From assembly GCF_039769985.1 (NCBI RefSeq), contig NZ_JBDNCH010000002.1:2790001-2854000 (forward strand): a DNA stretch of 64,000 nucleotides, in the 5' to 3' direction. The notes under the pieces are model-generated. The model worked only from the letters and a program-made list of their open reading frames with translations, did not search any database and had not been told where the DNA came from. Shown one piece after another: positions 52,612 to 61,546 of the stretch; position 1 is the first letter of the stretch, and each line of letters opens with the position of its first letter. A program made the translations under genes and the position numbers. This DNA comes from Ponticoccus litoralis. Lineage in GTDB: Bacteria; Pseudomonadota; Alphaproteobacteria; Rhodobacterales; Rhodobacteraceae.

Positions 52612-53850
52612 TCAGCCCCGGCTGGGCACAACCCGGTTGGAACAGGCGCCGAAACCGACCCGGAAGCCGTTGCCCTGCGCATGGCCGCGTATCGTGACCG
52701 TATCGCCGTCCTCGATATAGGCGCGGGTCTCCCCCGACGACAGCTGTACCGGCTCCTGGCCGTTCCAGGTCAGCTCGATCATGCAGCCCCGCGACAGCTT
52801 TTCCGGCCCCGAGATGGTGCCCGACCCAAGCAGGTCGCCGACCCGCATCGGGCAGCCTGAAGTGGTGTGATGGGTCAGCTGCTGGGCGGCGGAGTAATAC
52901 ATGTGCTTGTAGTTCGACCGGGTGACGACGGTCTCTTCGCCGGAGGGCGGCGCCAGAGCCACCTCCAGTTCCACGTCGTAGAGCATCGGGCCGTTTTCCT
53001 GAAGGTAGTCGAGCAGCGGCACTTCGCGCTCTGCGGCGGCGCAGCGGAATGGCTCCAGCGCGGCGGCGGTGACGATCCAGGGGCTGATTGTGGTCGCGGC
53101 GGCCTTGGACTGGAACGGGCCGAGCGGCTGGAATTCCCAGGCCTGAATATCGCGCGCCGACCAGTCGTTCAGAAGCACATAGCCGAAGATGTTGTCGAAG
53201 GCGGTTGCCACGTCGATCATGCCGCCCGAGGGCTGGCCGACGATAGCCCCGAATTCCAGCTCGAAGTCGAACCGTTCAGAGGGGCCGAAACGCGGCATGG
53301 CCTCGTCCTTGGCCTTCAGCTGGCCCATGGGCCGCCGCACATCCGTGCCCGAGACGGCGACGGAGGAGGCGCGGCCGTTGTAGCCGATGGGAATGTGCAG
53401 CCAGTTCGGCGGCACCTCGCCATTGGTGCCCCGCAGGACCCGGCCCACGTTGGAGGCATGATGCCGGGATGCGTAGAAATCGGTGAATTCCGTGACCGTG
53501 AAGGGCATCAGAAGCTGCACGTCGGACAGCGCCTGCAGATGCGGCGACAGGGTGCTTTCCGCCCCGGCGCCCTCTGCCAGCGCGGTCAGAAGCCAGCCGC
53601 GCAGCCGGTCCCATTCCGGTTTGCCGAGGGCCATGAAGGCCGACCAGTCGCCGGACCGGAGGGTGCCGCCGAAATCGAGGACACCGGCCTCTTCCAGACC
53701 GTGGAGGTCCAGCACATGGGTGCCGATCGCGGTACAGCAGCGGCCCGGCTTGCCGTCGCGCGCGAACACGCCGTAGGGCAGGTTGTTGAGCGGGAATTCA
53801 GCCGTCTCGGCATTTGCGCTCTCTACCCAAGAGCGGATCAGGTCGGTCAT
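52612..53850 (-). CDS. fahA: Fumarylacetoacetase
   Basis: A 412-residue hydrolase with the full two-domain FAH layout. The N-terminal domain (LNNLPYGVFARDGKPGRCCT) precedes the catalytic barrel with FYASRHHASNVGRV (catalytic His and metal ligands), FDFELEFGAIVG, FGYVLLNDWSARDIQAWEFQ, GSGTISGP and TWNGQEP. It cleaves fumarylacetoacetate to fumarate and acetoacetate, the last step of tyrosine/homogentisate breakdown. It overlaps maiA by four bases (ATGA). Last gene of the transporter-GntR-maiA-fahA string. Confidence 0.94.
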   Translation of the reverse strand: MTDLIRSWVESANAETAEFPLNNLPYGVFARDGKPGRCCTAIGTHVLDLHGLEEAGVLDFGGTLRSGDWSAFMALGKPEWDRLRGWLLTALAEGAGAESTLSPHLQALSDVQLLMPFTVTEFTDFYASRHHASNVGRVLRGTNGEVPPNWLHIPIGYNGRASSVAVSGTDVRRPMGQLKAKDEAMPRFGPSERFDFELEFGAIVGQPSGGMIDVATAFDNIFGYVLLNDWSARDIQAWEFQPLGPFQSKAAATTISPWIVTAAALEPFRCAAAEREVPLLDYLQENGPMLYDVELEVALAPPSGEETVVTRSNYKHMYYSAAQQLTHHTTSGCPMRVGDLLGSGTISGPEKLSRGCMIELTWNGQEPVQLSSGETRAYIEDGDTVTIRGHAQGNGFRVGFGACSNRVVPSRG

Positions 53851-54488
53851 GTCGGTGTCTCCTCAAAGGCATCGGTCTGGTTGTCGGGGTGTGCGGCGCG
53901 GAAGGCGGGGTGGGCCAGACAGGCCGTTTCGATGGCCACGAGCCGCTGCAGCGGCGCGAGGTCCAGCGCCCACCGGCGCGCGTTGTAAAGCTGCGGGATC
54001 AGGCAGATGTCGGCCAGCGAGGGCCTGTCGCCAAAGCAGAAATCGCCGCTGTCCGGCAGCATGGTCTGGAAGGCGGCCAGCCCGCGGCCCATCCAGTGCT
54101 GCATCCAGTCGCGCAGATCGGCCTCGTCGTGGCCCATGCCGCGCAGCCGCTTCAGCACCGAGAGGTTGTTCAGCGGGTGCACGTCCGAGGCGATGATCTG
54201 TGCGGCGGCCCGGATGCGGGCGGCGGTCATCGGGTCGGCAGAGAGCAGAGTGGGGTCGGGCACTTCCGTCTCCAGCCATTCCATGATGGCCATGGACTGG
54301 GTCAGGGGGCCCTGATCTGTTTGCAGCACGGGCACGCTGGACAGGGGGTTCAGCGCCATGAAATCGGCGCCGAACTGCGCGCCGTGGCGCAGATCCCAGC
54401 TGCGGGCGTCGTAGTCCAGCCCTTTGAGGGCCAGCGCGATGCGGACGCGATAGGACGCGGACGAGCGCCAATAGCCATGCAGGACCAT
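53847..54488 (-). CDS. maiA: Maleylacetoacetate isomerase
   Basis: A 213-residue zeta-class glutathione transferase. VLHGYWRSSASYRVRIALAL has the SSxSYRVRIAL glutathione site, then NPLSSVPVLQTDQGPLTQSM, ASDVHPLNNLSVLKRL and GDRPSLADICLIPQLYNARR. It isomerises maleylacetoacetate (or maleylpyruvate) to the fumaryl form, feeding FahA. The start at 54488 is 40 bases after the gntR stop. Confidence 0.92.
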   Translation of the reverse strand: MVLHGYWRSSASYRVRIALALKGLDYDARSWDLRHGAQFGADFMALNPLSSVPVLQTDQGPLTQSMAIMEWLETEVPDPTLLSADPMTAARIRAAAQIIASDVHPLNNLSVLKRLRGMGHDEADLRDWMQHWMGRGLAAFQTMLPDSGDFCFGDRPSLADICLIPQLYNARRWALDLAPLQRLVAIETACLAHPAFRAAHPDNQTDAFEETPT

Positions 54489-54528
54489 CACAGGCCGCGT
54501 GCCTCCGTTGTCAGCCTCCGCGAGCCGG

Positions 54529-55185
54529 TCACGGCTTGTTCTCCGTCCCAAGCGTTGCGCGGGTATAGATGGATTTCGCGGCCAGAAGATGGGTGGTCAT
54601 CACGGCATCGGCCCAGTCCGCGTCGCCGACAAGGAAGGCGTCCAGCAATTCGCGGTGGTGGTTCTGGCTGCGCTCCAGTTCCTCCACCGTCCAGTCCTGG
54701 AAGGTCGGGCTGGTGATGCGGTGCCGCGCGACCTGCCGCACCGCCGTGGCCACCGCGCTGCTGTTCGACTGTTGCAGGATCCGCCAGTGGAAGACCTCGT
54801 TGAACTGGCGATAGAGGCGCCGGTCGATGGTGTCCGGCTGTGACACGGCGGTCATCTTGTCGATGAGCTGCTGCAGATCCTCGACAAACCCCGGGTCGAC
54901 GTGGCTTGCCGCCAGCCGGGCCGCCAAGGGCTCCAGCCGGGCACGCACCTCGAAGATCTGGACCACGGTCATCGGGTTGACGTCCGCCAGATAGGCCCGG
55001 CGGTTGGGGTGGCGCATGACCACGCCCTCGGTCTCCAGCTGGTGCAGGGCGTCGCGCACCGGGGTGCGGCTGGTGTTCAGCCGTTCGGCCAGCATCTCTT
55101 CGGGCATCGGGTCTCCGGCGACGATCTCGCCGGAAATGATGAGGTTCCGGATGCCCTCGTAGGCCTCCTGCCGCGCGCTGCTCAT
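54529..55185 (-). CDS. GntR-family (FCD domain) regulator
   Basis: A 218-residue protein. Winged helix YEGIRNLIISGEIVAGDPMP, EEMLAERLNTSRTPVRDALH, QLETEGVVMR, then a helical FCD domain (FEVRARLEPLAARLAASHV; metal His in RQVARHRITSP and SQNHHRELLDA). It likely represses the operon it sits in and responds to an acid intermediate. It overlaps the upstream ATPase gene by four bases. Confidence 0.9.
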   Translation of the reverse strand: MSSARQEAYEGIRNLIISGEIVAGDPMPEEMLAERLNTSRTPVRDALHQLETEGVVMRHPNRRAYLADVNPMTVVQIFEVRARLEPLAARLAASHVDPGFVEDLQQLIDKMTAVSQPDTIDRRLYRQFNEVFHWRILQQSNSSAVATAVRQVARHRITSPTFQDWTVEELERSQNHHRELLDAFLVGDADWADAVMTTHLLAAKSIYTRATLGTENKP

Positions 55186-56241
55186 GAGGCCTCTCCGGGT
55201 GTTGCCGCGGGCGCGGGCTCTGCCCCGGGCTTGCCTGCCAGCACGCCGTAAAGGTGGCAGCGGGCCAGCGACTTGTCCCCGGCGGCAAGCAGGTCGGGTT
55301 CCTGTTCGCGGCAGACCGGTTCCACGTGGCGGCAGCGCGAGGCAAACCGGCAGCCGGGCAGGGTGTCGATGGGCGTCGGCACGTCGCCTTCCAGCACCAC
55401 CCGTTCCCGCCGCACCAGCGGGTCGGAATTGGGAATCGCGCGGATCAGGTTCTGCGTATAGGGGTGCTGCGGGCGGCGCATGACCTCGCGCACCGGCCCC
55501 TGTTCGACGACGCGGCCCAGATACATGACCGCGATCCTGTCGCAGATGTACCCGACGGTCGCGATATCGTGCGAGATGTAAAGCACCGCCAGCCCCAGAT
55601 CCCGGGACAGCTCGTCGAGGATGCGCAGGACGCCCGCCTGAACCGAGACGTCCAGCATCGAGACGGGTTCGTCGCAGACGATGAAGTCGGGGTCGAGCAC
55701 CAGCGCCCGCGCGATGGCGACCCGCTGCCGCTGGCCGCCGGACAGGTCGAGCCGGATAGCGGTGCTCGAACTCTTCGGGGGGCAGGCGCACGTGGGACAG
55801 GGCCTCGCGCACCTTGGCGCGCTGTTCGTCCGGGGTTCCCTGACGGTGGATGTGCAGCGGTTCGCTGACGATCTCGCCGATGGTCAGCCGCGGGTTGAGC
55901 GAGCTGTAGGGGTCCTGAAAGATGATCTGCGCGCCGGCGCGGAAGGTCTTGAGCTCAGAGCCACGGATCTGCGTGATCGAGGCGCCCTTGAACTTCACGT
56001 CGCCTGCGGTCGGCTCGTGCATGCGCACCAGTGTCATGCCGAGGGTGGACTTGCCGCAGCCGCTTTCCCCGACAAGGCCCAGAACCTCGCCGGAGCGGAT
56101 TTCGATATCCACCCCGTCCAGGGCCTTCGCCGTCTTGGCAGGCTGACCCGAAAGCGCGGCAATGATGCCGCCGCCCAGTTTGAAGTGCGTTTTCAGGCCG
56201 ACCGCTTCGATCACGGTTTCGCCCAGCTGGTGATTTCTCAT
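55182..56241 (-). CDS. Peptide-type ABC transporter ATP-binding protein (DppF-like; one-base insertion as sequenced)
   Basis: Repaired length is 352 residues. AGGAGGG before ATG 56241. Walker A LVGESGCGKSTLGMTLVRM, then IIFQDPYSSLNPRLTIGEIV (Q loop). The signature LSGGQRQRVAIARAL is disrupted by an extra base at about 55752 (RYPLDLSGGQ). Walker B is FIVCDEPVSMLDVSVQAG, H loop LYISHDIATVGYI, and the C-terminal oligopeptide-ABC region carries Cys (CRFASRC, VCREQEPDL). ATPase of the importer encoded upstream. Confidence 0.88.
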
Positions 56242-57317
56242 TGGGACCCTCCTGCAGCGGCTGTCCATGTTTCGGGCCGGGTGGCCAGCGTTCTGAACTC
56301 CGCCGCGCGTCCGGCGTGGTGGCAGGCCGCCCGGCGGCCCGGCGCGGTTTCCGCCAGCGGCGGTTCCTCATGGCCGCAGATCTCGGTGGCGAAGGGGCAG
56401 CGGTCCCTGAACCGGCAGCCCTTCGGCGGCTTCAGCAGGTTGGGCAGCCCGCCAGCGATGGAAATCAGCGGCGGTCGCTCTTCCGTCTCGCCCAGAATGC
56501 GCGGAAAGGCGTTGTAAAGTCCGATGGTATAGGGGTGCTCGGGCGTCACGAGTACCTCTTCGACCGGCCCGGTCTCGACCACCTTGCCCGCGTACATCAC
56601 CGCCACGGTGTCGCAGTTCTCGGCCACAAGGCCAATGTCGTGGGTCACGAGGATCATCGACCGGTTCAGCATCTCCTCGACCCGGCGCAGCCGCGCCATG
56701 ATCTGGTCCTGCATGATCGGATCAAGGGCCGTGGTCGGTTCGTCCGCCAACAGCAGCCCGGCGTTCAGGCTGAGCGCCATGGCGATCACCGCCCGCTGGC
56801 GCATCCCGCCCGAGAACTGGTGCGGATATTCCCGCAGCCGCGCCGCGGGCAGGCCGACGAGGTCGAAGAGCGTCTCTGCCCGTTTCCATGCCACGTCCCG
56901 GCTGACCTTCTCGTGGGCACGGATCGATTCCACGATCTGGTCGCCGATGCACAGCACCGGGTCCAGCGAGTTCATCGCGCTCTGGGTCACCAGCGCCAGC
57001 TTGTTCCAGCGCACGTCGCGCAGGTCGGCCTGCGACAGGGTCAAGAGGTTGCGCCGGTCCAGCAGAACCTCGCCCGTGACCTCCGCGTCTTCCGGCAGCA
57101 GGCGCATCAGCGCTTTCACGACGGTGCTTTTGCCGCAGCCGGATTCGCCCACCAGACCCAGGACAGAGCCGGGTTTGACATCGAAGGTCACACCGTCGAT
57201 GGCGTGGAAGGGGCCGCGCAGGGTGCTGTAGGCCACCCGAAGATCGCGCACCGACAGTTCCACGGGCGCCTTGCCGTTCAGCCTGCGGTCGAAATCGGTT
57301 TCCTGCATCGTGCTCAT
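56238..57317 (-). CDS. Peptide-type ABC transporter ATP-binding protein (DppD-like)
   Basis: A 359-residue ATPase. Walker A LVGESGCGKSTVVKALMRLL, signature FSGGMRQRAVIAMALSL, Walker B LLLADEPTTALDPIMQDQ, H loop ILVTHDIGLVAENCD. The oligopeptide ABC C-terminal domain has CRFRDRCPFATEIC. It overlaps both neighbours by four bases. Intact. Confidence 0.93.
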   Translation of the reverse strand: MSTMQETDFDRRLNGKAPVELSVRDLRVAYSTLRGPFHAIDGVTFDVKPGSVLGLVGESGCGKSTVVKALMRLLPEDAEVTGEVLLDRRNLLTLSQADLRDVRWNKLALVTQSAMNSLDPVLCIGDQIVESIRAHEKVSRDVAWKRAETLFDLVGLPAARLREYPHQFSGGMRQRAVIAMALSLNAGLLLADEPTTALDPIMQDQIMARLRRVEEMLNRSMILVTHDIGLVAENCDTVAVMYAGKVVETGPVEEVLVTPEHPYTIGLYNAFPRILGETEERPPLISIAGGLPNLLKPPKGCRFRDRCPFATEICGHEEPPLAETAPGRRAACHHAGRAAEFRTLATRPETWTAAAGGSQ

Positions 57318-58213
57318 CGCTTCGCCCTCAGCCGTGGGTTGTTGTATTCCTCGAAAGCGCGTCCCACGAGGTAGAGCGCCGAGATCAGCGTCACCAGCGC
57401 CAGCGAGGGCGGCACGACCCACCACCAGGCGCTGCGCAGGTTGCCGCTGGCGAAGGCGGTGTTGAGCATCTGCCCCCAGCTGGTCGTCGACGGATCGCCA
57501 AGGCCGATGAAGCTGAGGCTTGCCTCGGTCAGCACGGCGAAGGCGACCGACATGGTGACCCACAGGAAGACCACCCGGAACACGTTCGGCAGGATGTGCT
57601 TGACGATGACATGCAGGTGCGAGGCCCCGGCGGCCCGTGCCCAGCGGACATAGACCCTTTCGCGTTCGGTCAGAACGGCGGCGCGGATGATCCGGGCGCC
57701 GTTGCGCCAGAACAGCAGGACGATCACGAGGATGATGTTGTTCACGCTCGGTCCCAGCAACCCGACCGCCACGATGGCGAAGGGCAGGGTCGGGATCGAC
57801 AGGGCGATGTCGGTGATCCGCATCAGCAGGTCGTCGATCCATCCGCCGAAATAGCCCGAGATCACCCCGAACAGGGTCGAGATCACGCCGACGGCGAAGG
57901 CGCCCAGCAGGCCCACCAGAAGCGCCACGCGGAAGCCCAGGATGAACTGGGAAAACACGTCGTGGCCGAAGGTGGTCGTGCCCAGAAGATGCTCGGCAGA
58001 GGGGCGGGCGAGGCGGTTGAGCCGGCTGCTTTCGGTCATCGCGGATGCGAAGGGATCATGGGTGGCGATCATCGGCGCGAAGAGCGCGATCACGAAGAAC
58101 AGGCCCAGGATGATCAGCCCGCCCAGGGCGAACCGGTCGCGCGCCACGGCGGCGAAGGGGTCAAGGAACCACGCAAAACGCTGGCGCCTCGGATTTGCGG
58201 TCATGTCGGTCAT
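57314..58213 (-). CDS. Peptide-type ABC transporter permease (DppC-like)
   Basis: A 299-residue permease with N-terminal soluble stretch HLLGTTTFGHDVFSQFILGF, five or six membrane segments, and the EAA-type loop YVRWARAAGASHLHVIVKH. HDPFASAMTESSRLN precedes the periplasmic part. Overlaps dppD-like gene (ATGA), 12 bases after the partner permease. Confidence 0.93.
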   Translation of the reverse strand: MTDMTANPRRQRFAWFLDPFAAVARDRFALGGLIILGLFFVIALFAPMIATHDPFASAMTESSRLNRLARPSAEHLLGTTTFGHDVFSQFILGFRVALLVGLLGAFAVGVISTLFGVISGYFGGWIDDLLMRITDIALSIPTLPFAIVAVGLLGPSVNNIILVIVLLFWRNGARIIRAAVLTERERVYVRWARAAGASHLHVIVKHILPNVFRVVFLWVTMSVAFAVLTEASLSFIGLGDPSTTSWGQMLNTAFASGNLRSAWWWVVPPSLALVTLISALYLVGRAFEEYNNPRLRAKR

Positions 58214-58225
58214 TGCTCTATGCCC

Positions 58226-59191
58226 TCAGCGGTAGACGACGCGCGGGTCGAGTTTGCCGTAGGTCAGGTCTGCGGCAAGGTTGGCCAGAACGATCATCAC
58301 GGCCAGCAGGAAGAACGCAGCCTGTGCCAGCGGATAGTCCTGCCGGGTCACGGCAAGCACCAGCTCGCGGTCGATGCCGGGCCAGCTGAAGACGATCTCG
58401 ATCACCACGATCCCGGCGATCGTCTCGGCCAGCGCCGGGAACAGCCATGTGATCAGCGGCAGCAGCGAGTTGCGCGCCGCGTGCCAGGCGACCCGGGCGT
58501 TCGAGACGCCCTTGGCGCGGACCAGTTCAACGTAATCCTCGTGCCGGTTCTCGACCACGCCCGAGCGCATGAGAAGCAGGTTCTCCGGCAGGAAGTAGAT
58601 GACGACGGCCAGAACCGGCAGCGTCAGGTGGATCAGGAACTCCCATTGCAGGAACCGTGCCAGACCCTCTTTGCCATTGGTGTCGCCCATGCCGAAGCCG
58701 GGCAGCCAGCCAAGCCAGCTGGAAAAGATCGCCAGCAGGACGATCCCGAGGATGAAACTGGGGGTGCCGCGGATCACCGTGGCCAGCAGGATGCCGGTCC
58801 GTTCGACGGTGCCGCCCCGGCGCGACCAGCCGACGATCATGCCCAGCCCGGCGCCGATGAAGGCGCCCAGCAGAAGCCCCGGAACGGCGATCCAGAGGGT
58901 GTTGTAGATGCGCGGCAGGATCACGTCCCAGACCGGCTGGCGGTAGAAGAAGCTGTTGCCGAAATCGCCGACCAGCAGGTTGCCCATGTAGTGCAGGTAC
59001 TGGTCCCAGAGCGACCCGGTCAGGCCCCAGCGTTCGAGCAGCGCCTGCCGCGCTTCCTCGGACATCCCGCGTTCGACCATCATCGCTGTCGGGTCAGAGG
59101 GGACGATGCGGAACATCAGGAACATGATTGTCGTGACGGCGAAGATGACTACGACGGATTGGAGAAGGCGGCGTATGATATAAGAGCGCAT
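58226..59191 (-). CDS. Peptide-type ABC transporter permease (DppB-like)
   Basis: A 321-residue permease: MRSYIIRRLLQSVVVIFAVT, with six membrane segments and the EAA loop YVELVRAKGVSNARVAWHAA, then ALAETIAGIVVIEIVFSWPG. Intact. It starts 42 bases after the stem-loop that follows the substrate-binding protein gene. Confidence 0.93.
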   Translation of the reverse strand: MRSYIIRRLLQSVVVIFAVTTIMFLMFRIVPSDPTAMMVERGMSEEARQALLERWGLTGSLWDQYLHYMGNLLVGDFGNSFFYRQPVWDVILPRIYNTLWIAVPGLLLGAFIGAGLGMIVGWSRRGGTVERTGILLATVIRGTPSFILGIVLLAIFSSWLGWLPGFGMGDTNGKEGLARFLQWEFLIHLTLPVLAVVIYFLPENLLLMRSGVVENRHEDYVELVRAKGVSNARVAWHAARNSLLPLITWLFPALAETIAGIVVIEIVFSWPGIDRELVLAVTRQDYPLAQAAFFLLAVMIVLANLAADLTYGKLDPRVVYR

Positions 59192-59232
59192 GGGGTCTCG
59201 CGTTTTAGGGCTGCGGAGGACGCGGAGAGACG

Positions 59233-59257
59233 AGCGGCCCCCGGACAGGGGGCCGCT
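59233..59257 (-). other. Stem-loop between substrate-binding protein and permease genes
   Basis: Perfect 10-bp arms AGCGGCCCCC and GGGGGCCGCT around a GGACA loop, 16 bases after the substrate-binding protein stop, with no T-tract. Such intercistronic hairpins typically stabilise the upstream message, so the binding protein outnumbers its permease. Confidence 0.75.
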
Positions 59258-59272
59258 CCTGAGCGAAAGGGC

Positions 59273-60899
59273 TCAGTTGGCGGGCAGGTGCAGCTTGCCC
59301 GAGGAGTCCCAGCCGTAACCGGCTTCCTCCAGGACGGCGCGCGCGGCCTCGACATCGAAGGCGACCGGCTCGATCTCGGCGTTGTACCACTGGCCGAGGG
59401 CACGCGGGACCGGCCCTTCCGAGGCGGGGATGGCGAAGCCCTGCCAGCCCTCGATCATGACCCGGTTCTTGTCGCTGGCCATGCGCACGGCGCGGCGGAA
59501 GGCCTGATCGTCGAAGGGCGCTTTCTCGTTGTTCATCCAGACGTAGAGCGTCGCGTGGGACGGCACTTCGATGAACTCGAGATTGTCGTTCTGCGCGGCC
59601 AGATCGGACATCGTCGCAACCGGCAGAACCGTCGTGGCGATATCGCCGGTGCCGTCCAGCATCGCAGAGCGGATGGCATCGGCCTGGCCCGAGGGCAAGG
59701 CGGCGCAGACCGTCGTACTCGGGCGCTTCCCAGTGCTCGGCGTAGGTCGCCAGTTCGTGCACCTCGTTCGGGCGCCATGTCTGGAACTGGAAGGGGCCAG
59801 AGCCGATCACCGCGTCGTCGGCGACGATGTCCCATTCCAGCAGGTCGCCGTCGTGGGCCGACCAGATATGTTCGGGCAGGATGAACATGTAGGTCAGGAC
59901 GGTGATCTCGAAGGCCGCGTCCGGGGCTTTCAGGTTGATGCGGAAGGTCAGGTCGTCGATCTTCTCGGCGCTCGTGATGTTCGAGGTCCGCGAGGACACG
60001 GCGGGCGGCGCGAGGTCGACGACGGTGTTGATGGTATAGACCGCGTCATCCGCCGTCACGGCCTCGCCGTCATGGAAGGTCATGCCGTCGCGCAGGGTGA
60101 CTTCGAGCGTCGTGTCGTCCACCCAGGTCCAGCCAGCCGCGGCCCAGGGCACGGTTTCGCCTTCCGAGTTGTTCTTGGCGAAGGTGTCGAAGATGAAGCG
60201 GACCCAGCCCACGGCGCTTTCTTCCACCAGCGGGTTGTAGGTGCTGACATCCTCGAAATAGGCCCAGTCGAGCCAGCGGTCGTCGGTCAGCGGACGGGCC
60301 TTGAGCCAGGGGTTCACCATCTCTTCATGGGCGGCGACCGGCTCGGGGCTGGTCACGTTTTCCCATTTGTCGGAGTTGTAGACGATGCCGTAGATCCGGT
60401 TGATCACCGGGAAGAAGGGCATCGCCTCGGTGAATTCGGCCTGCAGGGCATGGACGGCCTCGACGCGCTCTGCGCGGTCGACAAGGGTGCGCTGCTTGGC
60501 GGCGCGTTCGCTATAGCCTTCGTCGCACCATTTCGAGCCGTTCCGGCGCAGCCCGCAGGCGGCGACGTCGTAAACCCAATAGGTCGGATCGACACGGTCG
60601 GGGTCGGCCCCGACAGAGAAGACGGCCATGTCTTCAAGTTGCCCGCCGACAATGTACTGCGACACGAAGGTCGAGAACTGAACCGGGACCAGTTGCAGGT
60701 CCAGGCCAAGCTTCGCCCAGTCGTCGGCCAGCGCCCGGGCCGATTGTTCGAACTCCGGTCCCATGTCGGACGCGTAGTAGACCACGGTCATTTCAGGGAC
60801 CGGCTCCCCCAGCTGCTGCGCGCCCACGGCGCCGGCTGCGATCATCGCGCCAAGGGCGGCGCCTGTCATCCAGCCGCGCCCGGTCAATCCTCTGTGCAT
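59273..60899 (-). CDS. ABC transporter substrate-binding protein, family 5 (one-base insertion as sequenced)
   Basis: Repaired length is 541 residues. GGGAGGAAGAG before ATG 60899, signal peptide ending AGAVGAQQ. LEVTLRDGMTFHDGEAVTAD and DAVYTINTVVDLAPPAVSS, NLKAPDAAFEITVLTYMFIL, VIGSGPFQFQTWRPNEVHEL are SBP-family 5 (peptide/nickel/opine) segments. The frame breaks at about 59687 (extra base) between RRLALG and QADAIRSAMLDGTG. The ligand cannot be inferred from the sequence. First gene of an eight-gene operon. Confidence 0.88.
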
Positions 60900-61546
60900 C
60901 TCTTCCTCCCTGTTGTCGCGGTCGGCGCGGTCTCCTGTGTCCGCGCTCGCGCCGATGCAGGTTAGTATACAGTTGTTTGGATTGTCAACGATGCCTGGTG
61001 TGTTGTGCGTTCGTATATAATCAAGCAAAAACAATAGAGTGGTGGATTGATTTGTGAGTTTCTGTCTTTCTGCTTTGCGCCTCATTGTACGGAATAAAAA
61101 CATTGTTGCTTTGAGTGCGGATCGCGCGGACCACCCGAGTCGGCTGGCGGCAGGGCGCATTCAGGCGCCGAGGGCATGGATGAGATCCGCGTGTGCCGCG
61201 CAAGGCGGCAGCGTCGCCGGGCAAGTCCCGGCAGCGCTTTTGCGGCTGGGCCAGGGCGCGGCGCGCGCTGCGATCCGGTCGGAAACGGCCCTGCGCAGCC
61301 GCGACCGGGGGCCCAAGGCCAGCCGCCACGTCGGGTGGTGGCGGCGGGGCTTCTGGCGGCATTGCAATGGTGGGGCGGCCCTCGTCGCGCAGGGGGCGGA
61401 ACGTCCTGCGCCCGCGCGCCGCCGGTCGGTCGGGCGCGCGGCTGTGGAACGCGATGCTGGATGAGGGGAGGCCAGAGGGCGCTGGCCGCGCTGCCCGGCG
61501 CCGCTGCCCAATTCCTGCAACGGCGCCGGAGCGATATGCCGGGGTG
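60900..61546. other. Gene-free stretch upstream of the transporter operon
   Basis: The first 120 bases are AT-rich for this genome (60960-61080) and must hold the operon promoter, reading leftwards. A GTATAC palindrome at 60964-60969 and, on the minus strand, TTGACA at 60981-60986 are visible, but their spacing does not make a standard promoter. A GntR operator is likely here. The remaining 450 bases show no gene I can support. Confidence 0.45.

Noticed and set aside
2744..61000. Programmed ribosomal frameshifting in the many broken genes
   Set aside because: The breaks go in both directions, lack slippery heptamers or shared downstream structures, and hit unrelated families. Indel errors explain them better.
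61054..61464. A plus-strand gene upstream of the transporter operon
   Set aside because: Arg/Ala-rich frame with no recognisable motif and no good ribosome site. It overlaps the likely promoter region.
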